A stretch of 62,000 bases of DNA, taken from positions 87,587-149,586 of the forward strand of contig JBBHKE010000370.1 in NCBI GenBank assembly GCA_037447655.1, in the 5' to 3' direction. This stretch comes from Zygnema cylindricum. Taxonomy: Eukaryota; Streptophyta; Zygnematophyceae; Zygnematales; Zygnemataceae. The position numbers were made by a program, and so were the translations under genes. Under the pieces are notes generated by a model. It was not told the origin of the DNA. It saw nothing but the letters and a program-made list of their open reading frames with translations, and ran no database searches. Shown here piece by piece: positions 46,568 to 58,068 of the stretch. Numbering within the stretch: position 1 is the stretch's first letter; each line of letters starts with the position of its first letter.

Positions 46568-49500
46568 CTAATCAATCTTTAATTTCAGACCACACTTCTC
46601 TTTGCAGAAAATTAGCTTAGGGGAAGGCACAGGTTTGGTCATCATATCTACTACCATCTCACTATCTGGTCGGTACTCTAAACTGATTATTTTGTTTTCT
46701 ACTTTCTCTCTAACAAAGCTGGGTCTAATGTCCATGGGTTTGGCTTTAAAATGATGTTTAGGATTGGCAGAAATAGCGATTGCTGCCTATTTATCACAAA
46801 ATATTTTCTGCACACCACTCTTAAGGTGACCAAGCTCACCAAGCAAAGACTTGACCCACATCAATTCTTTTATAGCAGAGCAAGAGGCCATATACTCAGC
46901 CTCCATGGTGGACTGATCAATAACCTTTTGTTGTTTGCTACTCCAACAGCAAGCCCCATCACCCACATATAGTACATATCCAGAAGTGCATCTCCTCATC
47001 GGAGCATCACCATAACTGGCATCACTCCAAGTAGTGATGTCAGTATTCTCCCCACCCAAATGCAACCATAGATCCCTAGTTCCTATCAAATATTAAGGAC
47101 TCTTTTAGCTGCCTCCCAATCCCTCTTAGTGGGAACATTTAGACTTCTACTAAGTACTCCTACAGCTCCAGCTAAATCCAGCCGAGTACAATTCATAAAA
47201 TTGATTAGACTTCCTACTACTTGCCAGTAAGGAATAGTTTGCATGAACTTCTGTTCTTCAGGAGATAATTCCTCGTCTAAGAATATGACTCCTTCTTCCT
47301 CACTCCCCTCACTTTCCTTCTTCAACTCCATTGGAGTTGTACAACTATTAGCTTTATCCATTTGAAATTTTTCAAGCATGTTCTCTATTGCTTCTTTTTA
47401 AGTCAATCTTATAATCTTTCTTTTTCGGTGTGTTTCTACTTGAATTCTCAAAATATATTTTGCTTCCCCCATATCCTTCATTTCAAATCTCCCCTTAAGA
47501 TCGGTTTTTAGTTTATTATTTTTTTCCATTGATTTACTTAAAACAAGTAAATCATCAACATAAATTGCAATAAATATAAAACCTTCCTCATCTTCGAAAA
47601 CATAGATTGAGTGATTTGAGCTGATCCGGATATATCCCACACCAGTAAGAAACTCATCAAGCTTCTTATTCCAGTGTCGAGGCGCGTGTTTTAAACCATA
47701 AAGAGATTTAATCAGCCAGCATACCTTACTCTCCTCTCCTTCTTCCACAAACCCTTCGGGTTGTCGCATGAAGATCTCCTTTTCTAATTCTCCATGCAAA
47801 AAGGTTGTTTTGATGTCCATCTGGTGCACTTCCATGTCTTCCGCTACTGCCAGGCTGAGAAGTATGCGGACGGAGGGAAATCTGACCACCAGGGCAAAGG
47901 TTTCCTCGTAGTCAATTCCCTCCTTTTGTGTAAATCCCTTTGCCACTAGTCGGGCCTTAAAGCGCTCGATTGTGTTATCTGGGTTCAGTTTTAATTTGAA
48001 AACCCACTTACAACCGATTGGTTTTCGGTTAGGTGGACAATCCACCAGCTCCCAAGTATCGGCTGCCATAATTGAGGCCATCTCCTCATTGATGGCTGTC
48101 TTCCACCGGTTTCTTTCTGGACAAGTCATCGCCTCTCCATAAGTTTGAGGTTCATCTTGATGAGATAGTTTTGTTACCTTGTTATTAACCTGTTTTTCTT
48201 GCAATCTTTTGCTACTTCTCCTCCCCCCCTCAAAATCTGAGGCCGGAATAGATGGTTCTCGTGGATTCTTTCGAACAATCTCGGCTTCTCCCCTATCCCT
48301 TGATTTCGAATCAATTTCCACCACGTCTTCCACTTCGGGTAGAGTTGTCACTGGAGTTTCCACAGCCGAGTCCTTTTCGGTCTGATTTGTACCTGCAAGA
48401 ATGTCATCTTCTCTAAAACCTGGATAGGTAGGAAGCTCAAAGTCATCGGAATTTTCTGACTCAAATCTGATATTTACTGACTTTGTATATTTGAAGGGAT
48501 CCGTATACTTTCCTTCATCCATAACTACTAGATGTTTTACTAAGATTATATCTTCCCTTTTTAGATCATAAACTCTATATCCTTTAGCATCCTCATCATA
48601 TCCTGATAAGTATCCCGGTTTTCTTTTAAGATCTAGCTTCTAATTAGACCGATCTGTATCTAGACTGAATACTTGACTGCCGAAAACCTTTAAGTGAGAT
48701 ATATCTGGTTTCCCGCCTGTCCATTTCTCATAAGGTGTTTGATCTTTTATAGCTGAAGTAAAAACTATATTTTTGAGGTAATTAACACACTTCATTGTCT
48801 CTGCCCAAAACCATTTTCCCATCTTCTAATCTGACAACATACTTCTTGCACTATCACTTAGTGTTCTATTTAACCTTTGAGCAACCCCATTTTGTTCCGG
48901 GTTTTTGGAACTGTCTTTTGGTGTTGGACCCCATCTTCCCTCAGAAAATCCTCAAACTGGTTAGAAGTGTACTCTCCACCATTGTCACTTCTTATTCTCT
49001 TGATTGGAGTTTCATGGAGTTTTTCGCTCCATGCTTTATATTGTCTAAAACAATCCTAAGCTTCGTACTTGTTTTTCAAAAACTACACTCGGGAATATCG
49101 AGACCAATCATCAGTGATAGTCATCATAAATCTCTTCCCCCTGTGAGAGCACTTTAGCCGGTCCCCAAATATCTGTGTGTACTAGATCTAGAAATTTTTT
49201 CTCCCTTATAGGTGGCTGTTTTTGGAAAGGGTAATCTATGTGCTTTACCTTGAGCACATCCACTACAATCACTTATATTATCACTCTCACTGAACTGAAT
49301 CCCTTCCACCACTCCCATCTTTTTCATCTTTCTTAACTTATCTAGAATTCACATGCCCAAGCCTCTAATGCCACATCATAATATCATGAACACCAACATA
49401 ATAAAGTTTCTTTGTTTCATTACTTAAAATCAGCCTAAACATTCCATGGCTACCTTTCTCAGCAATGAAATAGACATCCTCCTCAAAAATAGCAGTAAAG

Positions 49501-50946
49501 ACTCCTTCCCTAGTGCTAGTAAAAAAACCCTTATTATCTAATACAGATGTAGAGATGAGGTTTTTGTTCAGCCCCGGAATAAACAATACATCGGAGAATG
49601 TTACTATGGATGTCTTTCCTTCTACTAACACTTTTAGATCTACCGATCCTACAAGAGTAGTGGTGACTATCCTCCCATCCTAGTACTCTATCTCTACGGT
49701 GGGAATCTTTTTTATCTTAGTGAACAGGTGCCTATCCTTATACATGTGCATGGAGGCACCTGAATCTATAATCAAGCTTGCTTCACCTTTCAATCAAGCT
49801 TGCTTCACCTTTCAATCCACCGTAAGCACATTTCTGCCTTCGTGGAATTTTGACCTCGTATTTCGCCTCCAACTCCTCATCCAAAATGAGCTCATCGTCC
49901 TCGTCCTCGGATTCCGCCTCATGTACCTGTGTCACAAGGGCCTTTTTCTTTCCTCTTGGGGTACCACCGGTCTGCCCCTCCTTTAACCAAAGCTCGGTTA
50001 GCTTAGTGCACTCTGCCATATAGTGCCCCGGTTTCTTACAAAAATGACATAAACCTTTGGGAGCCCTTGGTTCGAACTCGTCAACCTGTTTTTTCTGCTC
50101 CCTACCCCCATAGTTTCCGACTGGTTTCCGGGAATCCTTGTTCCTCCAATCGGTCGAAGTTACCAAGGCTTGGCCACTCTTTCCTCCCCTTTGGATCTCA
50201 ATCGTATTCTCTCGAACGAGAATCATCCCTACCACTGAGTTCCGTATCCACCTTGAGTCTGGCAAGTCCTGCACACGGTTGACTATGTTCTCAAACTCAT
50301 CGGGTAACTTCATCAGTAAACAGTTAACCTTGTCTTTTTAACTAAAATCTTTTCCCGCACTCTTTAGCTCCATGAAGAGTGTAGCAAGCTCATTGCAAAA
50401 ATCCAACATTTTCCCCCCTTTATATACATATTCCTTAACTTTCTGATCAGCCAACTGTTGTTGCTGAATCGTACCACTTCGGTACATCTCTATGAGAGCC
50501 ATCCACAGATCCGATGCCCTTTCTACCTGCAAATCAAGACATGCAAGTCTTTGAGTAAGATGGCGTAGGATGAAGTAATTTGCCGCCATATTGTTGAAAT
50601 CCTAGGTTTGAGTATCATTCTCCTCGTTACTCGGAATACCTGACATGGATGCTGAGCCAGTTGCTATTAGTGTGGTTGTCTCCTTCTCCGCTCCTTTGTC
50701 CACCACCTCTCCTTCCTTTGTCTCCTCCGTTAAAGATGGACTTGCTTTCTTTGTGAATCTGCTTCCTTCAAACCCTGGAGGAATTCCAAGACTTGATGGA
50801 CGCCCCAATCGTCCACTCACTATCCCCCAAAACCTTTTTTTGTATAGAGCTCCTATCATCATACTTTCCTAGTATATGAAGCCGGTTCCAATAAAGATTG
50901 GTACCCTAGAAGGTGGGCATATAACCTGAAACTCTGAGACCTCCAT
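46568..50946 (-). pseudogene. Element D gag-pol, decayed but with long RT frame
   Basis: Gag ATG at 50946-50944 lies in the 5' LTR. Gag pieces at 50862-50602 and 50589-50338. Knuckle CHFCKKPGHYMAEC lies in the frame 50313-49783. A 22-bp direct duplication (49771-49792/49793-49814) shifts the frame just before the protease motif DSGASMYMY. Integrase is broken by a TAG in the WH-RLGH motif (near 49369) and by TAG 48642-48640. The 374-codon frame 48522-47398 covers the linker and RT with QMDIKTTFLHG and YVDDLLVLS. RNase H (47379-46787) has one 1-bp deletion near 47093 and the same terminal TAG as C. Confidence 0.9.
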
Positions 50947-51994
50947 AAGTCCTCAGAGTGGACAGCTTCCAAGAAGCCTCTAAGATAACCCTGACCCCTT
51001 TGTGTTTCACGAAGAACAACTACCACCCTGGCAGACAAAAACTCTGACCAACTTCACCGTTGTGGAGGCAAGACTCCCTTGAGTCGATAACAAAAAGAAT
51101 CTATGAATTTGCTCCCCTGAGGAGTAAGTTATGGAGGGTCAAAGTTGACCTTTTGTAGAGAAGCTCTCTGGGAGAGAGGGTCCTATCTCCTAATTTTTCT
51201 AAGTCCTATCTCTCTCACAGACTCTATGTACTGATGTACGGAGCCAATCAGATTATACTTCCGTACACAAAAGTACAGCTGCCGGTGTACTTTGTGTAGG
51301 AACACTCTACGACATGGCCTAAATGTCGACACGTGGTATATCCGGATTCCCTCCCTTAATCCTCGGAGATGCCGCGATCCAATGTCATTCCGTCACGTGT
51401 CATCCGATGTGGCGATGACCAAAAACTGTCGAAATCGTTTTTCGTGATCTCGACGTTTAATTCTGGGCGTCCGATTAAATTCACATTTAATCGTAGCCGT
51501 AATAAATACATACGCGGTATTCGTTTCGCTAAAGAAATAAATGCGCGGTATTCGTTTCTTATTTGTACTGTAATGCGTACTTTTACATTAATGGATCTAT
51601 GTCTCCCGTAAACTGTTTCAGTTAAATGAATAATCCTACGTGTTAATGTTTAACTAAATATCAAACCCTATAGTACGTAACACTAGGTCTAGACTTAACA
51701 GATAAGGCTATCGGCTACCGGCAGCTTACCGTCTGGCAGGTACCAGGATCAAATCCTAGAGGCATCACATATTCTTTTCGTAAATAAACCCCTAATGGTA
51801 AATAAACTAATATTTATATCCCGTAAACCTCTGGATATTCTAGGTAGCCATGGCTCTAGCTTCCTCTCCAATTTCTCAATGACTGCGACAAGTTTGAGAG
51901 TTGGAGAGAGAAGTTAGAGGTAGACTGCCTCGGCTTCTTTCTATATATCTATTTAGAACTAGAAAATACTTTAAAAGGACCATTAATTTCTACA
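50927..51994 (-). repeat. 5' LTR of element D
   Basis: 1,068 bp. More diverged from D's own 3' LTR than that LTR is from C's 3' LTR (for example CTAGTTCTAAATAGA versus GTAGGTTTAAATAGA near the start). Followed by the target duplicate ACTCC. Confidence 0.92.
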
Positions 51995-51999
51995 ACTCC

Positions 52000-52139
52000 C
52001 TCTCCAACTTAGGCATTCATGGTTCAAAATCCCTCTCCAGTTTTTTTGTGAGTTTGACAACTATAGGGACTTGAGAGAGGAGTTAGAGGCAGGCTGCCTC
52101 TTCTTTTTTTTGCCATTTATTTTATATAAGTCATCAACA
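52000..52139 (-). repeat. LTR fragment I, right part
   Basis: In sense (minus) it starts TGTTGATGACTTATA, then AGAGGCAGCCTGCCTCTAAC, the conserved near-start block of this lineage's LTRs. Its start overlaps the IVDD codons of element H integrase, so the exact junction is ambiguous by a few bases. It reads as an insertion into H. Confidence 0.55.
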
Positions 52140-54256
52140 ATTACCAAAGTATACTTATTACCTCCAATTGTCTCGGGTTTAATGTGTCCACAAAGATCGA
52201 TGTGGACAACCTCCAAAGGACTTTGAGCTCGATGCTTGATGTCTTTATTCGGATGGGATTTTCAAGTTTGACGTCCTTTGCTACATCCTCCGCACCTGTT
52301 CACATTCTCATCGGATGCGAGGTCCAAACCCCTCACCAAAGAATGAAGAATCATCTTCGTCAAACTTACCTCGGATGTGTGACACATCCAATGATGCCAT
52401 AAGGTAAAATCACCTTTCAACTCCGAAATTTGATGTGAAATTCCCTCGGTGGGAACTTTAGATTTCGGCCTTCTCCATAAGAGCCGACTATGATTCGCAT
52501 CCGTTACAAATCCTTCTCCAATTACATTCCTCTTGTCATTCTAAATCTCGATAAATTGATCACCTCTCACAAGTAAGCTTCCACCACTTTTTTCGATTTC
52601 TGGAACGCTTAACAAATTAACCGAACCGTCCGGAATATAAAGTGTATTTTGAAGACGATTCTCCGTCGATCTCTCTTTCCCATCATTATCCCATGAAAGA
52701 AGATCAAGCCGAACCGTTCCAACCGTACCAACCGAAATGACATGGTCGCTTGCAATCGTAATAAACTTTGGAACCGTGAGTTCCCTTATATCATCGAACA
52801 AGGTGGCATCCGTGCAAACATGATGAGATGCCCCCGTATCAATAATCCAATCTTTCTCCAAATTTCCTCCACTACTTACCGAATTAAGGGTAAGGTTAAG
52901 AACCGGAAAATCATCACCGGTTTCACTATCACAGTCAAAGTAATTTGTATTACCATAACCACAACCACCACCGCGGCCTCCTCCTCGACCGCCACCTCGG
53001 GCGCCTCTATCACCTCCTCTACATCCTCTTCCACTTCCGGAATCTCCACTATTCGCATAACATTGAGGACTCGTATGCCCCCACTTACCGCAAAAATGAC
53101 ATTGCATGTCCTTATCCGGGCAAGAGGAAGACAAATGTCGAAGCCGGTTACATCAGTAGCATGTCATGTTGGAAAGATCCGAATGGAACCTTCGGTGGAC
53201 GACCTTGCTCCCTCTTATTGCCTCGGCCGCCACCACCGCCTCTCGGGCCACCTCCTCTATCACCTCCTCTACCACCGCATAGTTAAGATCCGGGGTTTCG
53301 GGAGTAGTAGAGTTGAGAACTCCTCCTCCTCCTGTTGAAGAAGTTGATGGAGTTCCCTCTGACATTTTGATAAAATTGACGGTGAATCCTAAGGTGTTAT
53401 CCGCCTTTGCTCGTAAAATAGCTTTAAGATGAGAAAGCTTTTCTTGTAAAGCATTAAAAAAAACTCTTAACTTATCCGCACCCAAGATAACTCGACCATT
53501 GTTGATTAATTGCTCGAATATAATATTGAAGCGCTTCACGACATCATCCATCAATTCATTTGACTTGATTTTCAAATTCATAAAGTCGGTATAAACATAT
53601 TGACCCTTCTTCTCAACGCCTTTCTCATATTGCTCCTCAAGTGCTTGCCAACACTCATGGGCCATGCCGTGAGCAAGGAAATGATCAAGCACGGAAGAAG
53701 TGCAATTTTTCATCAAACTGGTCGTTGTCGCAATATCCTTCAACCTCCATTGAGCATGTGCCTTACTCTCGAATGGCATTTTCTCTTCTCCATTGACAAT
53801 TCTCCAAAGCTTATTGAGAATAAGTTGGCATGGAATAAACTTCTTCCAAACGGCATAATTGGAACCATTAAAGGCCACGGATTTCCTCGACATATTATAA
53901 TTTTCTTCGTTTTCCAATCCTTCGTCAAACTCAGACTCTTCTTCTTCTATCTTCAACTTTCCCTTCCTAATCCTCTCTTTTCTTTTACTCTCATTAGCTC
54001 CTCCAATAAATGGATCAGTAAGCCGGAAAGGAAGTGTTTTCTTTGCTCTCACTCGGTTGAGTTTGAAAACGGGAATCTACATATCTCATAAGTGTGTCAA
54101 ACATTTCCTCAAATTTTTCTCTCCGTATTCCGGGTCTCCTCAAATTGAGAACCCGTAAAACTGAACTCTCTTGCTCTCTCCGAAGTCGACATGGGGGAAG
54201 TAGTATTTCTATTCTTCTTCCTCCCCATGTGCTCCCTCTCTATCTCTGAAGCACTA
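52140..54256 (-). pseudogene. Copia element H gag-protease-integrase, truncated
   Basis: A different copia family. Gag (54052-53153) includes VAFNGSNYAVWKKF and HECWQALEEQYEKG, as in UBN2-type gag. In the same frame follow two zinc knuckles, the first broken (CY*CNRLRHLSSSC, TGA 53155-53153, probably from CGA), the second intact (CHFCGKWGHTSPQC). A Gly/Arg-rich linker and protease DTGASHHVC near 52830 come next. After a TAG at 52543-52541 the frame gives integrase LWHHWMCHTS...CGGCSKGRQ and HIDLCGH...LVIVDD, then ends at LTR fragment I. RT and RNase H are not in the window. The extreme N-terminus near 54240-54109 is in a separate frame (MGRKKNRN...). Confidence 0.85.
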
Positions 54257-54268
54257 GCTCCGATACCA
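54257..54268 (-). other. Primer-binding site of element H (tRNA-iMet 3' end type)
   Basis: In sense orientation TGGTATCGGAGC, 11 of 12 matching the classical plant copia site TGGTATCAGAGC complementary to the 3' end of initiator tRNA-Met. It sits two bases from the LTR end. It contrasts with the half-tRNA site of elements A-G. Confidence 0.8.
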
Positions 54269-54270
54269 AT

Positions 54271-54549
54271 TGTAGGATCTTGAGAAAAAGACATTCACTT
54301 AAAATAATTCACAAAACATAAATCATTTACACAGCGCAAGCTCATAAAAGACAAAAAGAATATTCAGCCAAAAAGATTTATAAGTGTTCTTGGCCGAAGC
54401 CTCTTTACATCATCTCTTTTCTCTCTTCTCTCTTTTCTCTCTCCTCTTTAAATTATTTCTTACTCCAAGATTAATCCTCTATGATTCAATCATATAAGAT
54501 TCAATACTCTGCACATATACATTGTCGCCTATATAGTCGCTACTCTACA
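54271..54549 (-). repeat. 5' LTR of element H
   Basis: 279 bp, on the plus strand TGTAGGATCTTGAG...GCTACTCTACA, with TGTAG/CTACA short inverted termini. Supported by the adjacent primer-binding site and gag. The partner LTR is not in the window. Confidence 0.75.
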
Positions 54550-54869
54550 CTAAGAGACAACAAGATAAGACAAACAAAACTTAACGTAGCGACGAAGTTT
54601 GTCCCTAGCTGACTGTGCACACTGAAAGTGAAAGTTCCCAGAAAAAAGTAGCACGCGCTTTCCTCTTTCGAAACGACTAACTCCAAACGTTGACTTAAAC
54701 ACGTGTCGCTCCACAAACACACCTGCACGCAAATTGAAACACCTGCACACGAAAACATAAAGTGACGCGAAACAAAATAGAACATTTTGTTTGCGGATAT
54801 CAAAAGTACCGTCGCGAAACGACATAGTACTTTTTGTGTGATGACGCGACACTTCGCGTCAAGCAAACA

Positions 54870-55422
54870 GATATTGGTATGACGCTTCGCGGAAATACCG
54901 CGAAACGAGAATATCCCAACAAATATCTGTACCTGCGGAGGAAATATCTGTACCGTCGAAGGTAATTAATGGCTCGTACATAAGGCATTAAATGTACTAC
55001 CCAAAATTTCAAAATAAAACGACAAAAAGGTGGTGGCAAATTTTGATGGTGGAAGCGTGACGAGATCATTTCGGCAGATTCGCAGCCACCCTGGCGGATG
55101 GCACATGGCCCTTGTGACGTGTACGCACATATGCGCGCACTCCTTGTGGATTTTTTTAACCTTTTCCACGCGGCCTATTTTTGCACGTTTCTGTTTTCGA
55201 GAATTGTCCTCCCCGTGCACGGTCTTAACAAACTGTAGGTTTAGTGACGTGGTGTCTCGGATAAAAAATACAATAGCATCCGACGATCCCAATTTACGCC
55301 TACAACCTTGGACATTTTTCTGTAATGATGTTTTCCTTGGAAAAAAAAATTATGTATGAACCTGTACAAAACGGTACGACCTTTAGTAAAAACCCCACTT
55401 TTTCGCTAATGGAAGTCCACCC
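54870..55422. repeat. Probable R1-family MITE, decayed third copy
   Basis: The right end, read inward, is GGGTGGACTTCCATTAGCG followed by AAAAAGTGGGG, like the left terminus at 32035. TAA follows at 55423-55425. The interior shares AAATATCTGTAC-type blocks with copy 1. The left end was not found. Confidence 0.45.
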
Positions 55423-55809
55423 TAAGTCAATGTTCCATCACGTAGAGTCTGTAAACGACGTGTTCTAAATTGAGTGGCTCTATGTAAGCTACGATCTGAA
55501 ATTGAATATTCTTAAAATTTTAACACCGACAATTTTCACTTCAAATATTCACTTGCGTAGCATGTACTTGCGTTACGAAGTCATAATACGACAAAACTTT
55601 TGTATTTTTTGCAAATGCCAGTCTTGTACGCCAACTCATTTTTTTAGGGTTCCTCTTTCCAGTGTTTTGGAACAAGATTATTTTTTTTATTTTAAGTTGC
55701 ATTTTGAAAGGTACACGCCATTCGCATATTTTGTGAATTTTTGTTGGCTTTCTATCGTGACACGTAGCTTGATCGTCTTACGTGTCGCGATTCATTTTTT
55801 TGTGTAGGT

Positions 55810-56065
55810 GACAACCCACCTCCTCAAGGTGGGTTATCAGCTACAGTGAAAAATGAAGCGAATGTGTCGCGAATGAATATCCAACGGTCATTGTTACCTC
55901 TCATACCTTCGACTTCGGAGAGTATTGGCAAGATTGGCAAGATTCTCTGTAATGTTGTGTAATGTTGTTTCTTTATAAAAACAAAATAAGTGGTACGGTT
56001 ATGTACGGATAGGCGCGGATTTCTGTAAACTACCCATTTTTTCGACTGATACAACGCCACTTTAA
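55810..56065 (-). repeat. Repeat R2, inverted copy
   Basis: Matches 22311-22560 and 30330-30575 in reverse (AGGTGGGTTATCAGCTAC, GAGAGTATTGGCAAGAT, AAAACAAAATAAGTGG). A small GACAACCCACCTcctcAAGGTGGGTTATC inverted repeat lies at its left end (about 55810-55838). Confidence 0.6.
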
Positions 56066-56084
56066 GGGCACTTTCCCATGTGCT

Positions 56085-56550
56085 AAAGTTACAGTTTTTT
56101 TGTGTCGTTTTCCTCTATAACTTGGAAAAAAACGAGAAAATATGCAGCCGTACCAAAAAATTGAAATTTCCACCATACAAGTTGCATTACCTTTACACTT
56201 TACATGTACTGCAATTTGTCGTCTAGCGCGATGCAGTTTGTCGTCTAGCGCGTTTCAACCCACTTTCGCGTCCTTTCAGCTCATCTTCAAACTATATTTA
56301 AAATCACCTCGCGAGGTGATTTTAAATATAGTTCCATATATTGAGCGAATAGGCAGATGCTGTCGCACGTGTCGGAAGTTTTTTACAAATTTTGTGCACG
56401 GAGTACAAAATAAAAACCTACTGCACGTTTCCAGCCTGCGTGTGACTTTTTTGTGTGCGCTTTTTTTTGTACAGGGGCCGCGGAGGGATCTTGACCAACG
56501 AACGCCATTTCGCAAAAGCGAAGTCCGTGAAAGCGCCTCTCTGTGCAACA
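56085..56550 (-). repeat. Repeat R3, inverted copy, with 44-bp perfect palindrome
   Basis: Inverted relative of 44090-44480. At 56290-56333 it holds a perfect, spacer-free 44-bp palindrome centred on CACCTCGCGAGGTG. Two near-identical TTTGTCGTCTAGCGCG units lie at about 56216-56250. No protein encoded. Confidence 0.65.
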
Positions 56551-57154
56551 GTAATAGTCGATAGAACCTGTTCGTAAATGGGTATTTAAATGTTACAAAT
56601 ATACAGTTTTCAATTTGAAAGATAACAGCGAAAGAATTGCATGATTTGGGGTTGTATTTTAAAAGATTTAGTGATTGGTGTATTTAGGCTACAACGCGAG
56701 GTCAAAATACCGAATGGGTGTTCATTCTTACGAGTTGAGGGTCAGACTAGCCGCGAAATTTAAGGCGTACGTTTATAAAGTACCAAACGAAATCAATATT
56801 TCGTTAGATACGCACTATGGTTTGTTTCGTACAATTTTTAGTATGAAACGTCACTTTCACTTTATATAATTTCGTAAAAAGTTTCGCGTGCGAAATTTGC
56901 GACGCACGTTCGTGCGAAGTTGCGTTTCGTTTGGCACGCACTTTTGCACGTAAATGTTATATAATGAAACGTAGCGTTTGATTGGTTAGATATGGTACGT
57001 AGTTAGTAAGAGATTTCGCACGTCTTTTCATTAGTCAGTCAGAGTCTTTGCTGATCAATGATTAGCCTAGGTGAAACCTATTCAACAAAGCGTTGACTCT
57101 AGCCTGGCTCATCAAGGCGATGATGGATAAATAGTGAAGTCTAAGAGAAGAGTA
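56551..57154. other. Short spacer rich in CGAAA/CGCAC motifs
   Basis: No gene recognised. Contains TTTCGCGTGCGAAA-like inverted motifs near 56880-56960 and a TATATAA near 56955. A 64-codon open frame at 56675-56869 has no recognisable features. Confidence 0.4.
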
Positions 57155-57177
57155 TGAAATTCTATGGGCTCCATTGC
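57155..57177 (-). repeat. 23-bp terminus of a G-type LTR (fragment J)
   Basis: The plus-strand sequence here is the same as the first 23 bases of the solo LTR at 34233, that is, the 3' terminus of that LTR family on the minus strand. It stops exactly where element F's LTR begins, so F probably inserted into it and the rest lies beyond F, outside the window. Confidence 0.7.
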
Positions 57178-58068
57178 TGTTGAAAAGAGGTAATTAATAG
57201 TTCACTTCCCTATTTTAGTTTTGTTTTAAAGAAAGAGAGTGAGGATCAAAGGCGCGCCATGGCTGCCGCCATATTTAGAAAGTGGCAGTTTTTGCAGTTA
57301 ACGGTATTTTGGCTAAAATGATGCCTAGGACTAGATTTAAACCTGTGACCTCTAGATTCTTTGTAGCCTAACGCCTTAACTATTAAGGCATTACGAAACG
57401 ATACACGTGACGGGTTTCATAAATATATAAACATTAACGAAACAGCTAATTAACAGCAGACTAACCAAAATGAGCAATTTCTGCATGTACGCGAATCTGA
57501 ACCGTGTAAAATATGTTTTGATCGGACGGCCGGCATTATAGCCGCCACGCGAAGTGAGCTTTTCGGCGGCATACGGATATAGCGTCACGCGGTGCCCCGT
57601 GGTGCCACATTATTTGATACCGGAGAAGATGGGAGGAGGAACCATGGCTTCCGATATGACAGGTGTCACCTTGTAGACCTTGTCGTACAATAGTTGTACA
57701 ATAAGTACATCGCCCATTGTACCTTCTTGTACTTTATAGTGTTCCTATTGGACTAGGGTTTAATAGTAGGTAGTCGTGAGTAGGCAGACCGAGACTTAGT
57801 AATATTTAGGTACCTCTCTCTCTAAGAGAGCTTGTAACTATAAAGGTCATCTTTGACCAGCCATAACTTACTGCTCGGGTGAGCAAATTCAGTGATTCTT
57901 TTTGCGTTTGACTCAGGGGAGTCTTGTCCTCACAAGGGTGAGAGTGGTCAGAATATTTGTGTGCCTGGGCGGCGCTTATTCAGCGGGAAAGTAGAAGGGG
58001 CAAATATTATCCTAGAGGCTTTACATAGGCTGCTCATTCTGTGGGTCAATGGAGACCACAGAATTTCA
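57178..58068 (+). repeat. 5' LTR of element F
   Basis: 891 bp, TGTTGAAAAGAGG...GAATTTCA. Has the TATAAAGG box at 57839-57846 after CTCTCTAAGAGAGC. The gag ATG is at 58049. Shorter than the other LTRs. The partner LTR is outside the window. Confidence 0.8.

Larger units (their letters stand above)
45488..51994 (-). mobile_element. Copia element D, full length, reverse, TSD ACTCC
   Basis: 6,507 bp, flanked by ACTCC at 45483-45487 and 51995-51999. LTRs are 45488-46554 (3') and 50927-51994 (5'). Primer-binding site 50912-50926 has the same GGTTATATGCCCACC variant as C. Inserted into LTR fragment I, itself apparently inserted into copia element H. Confidence 0.95.
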
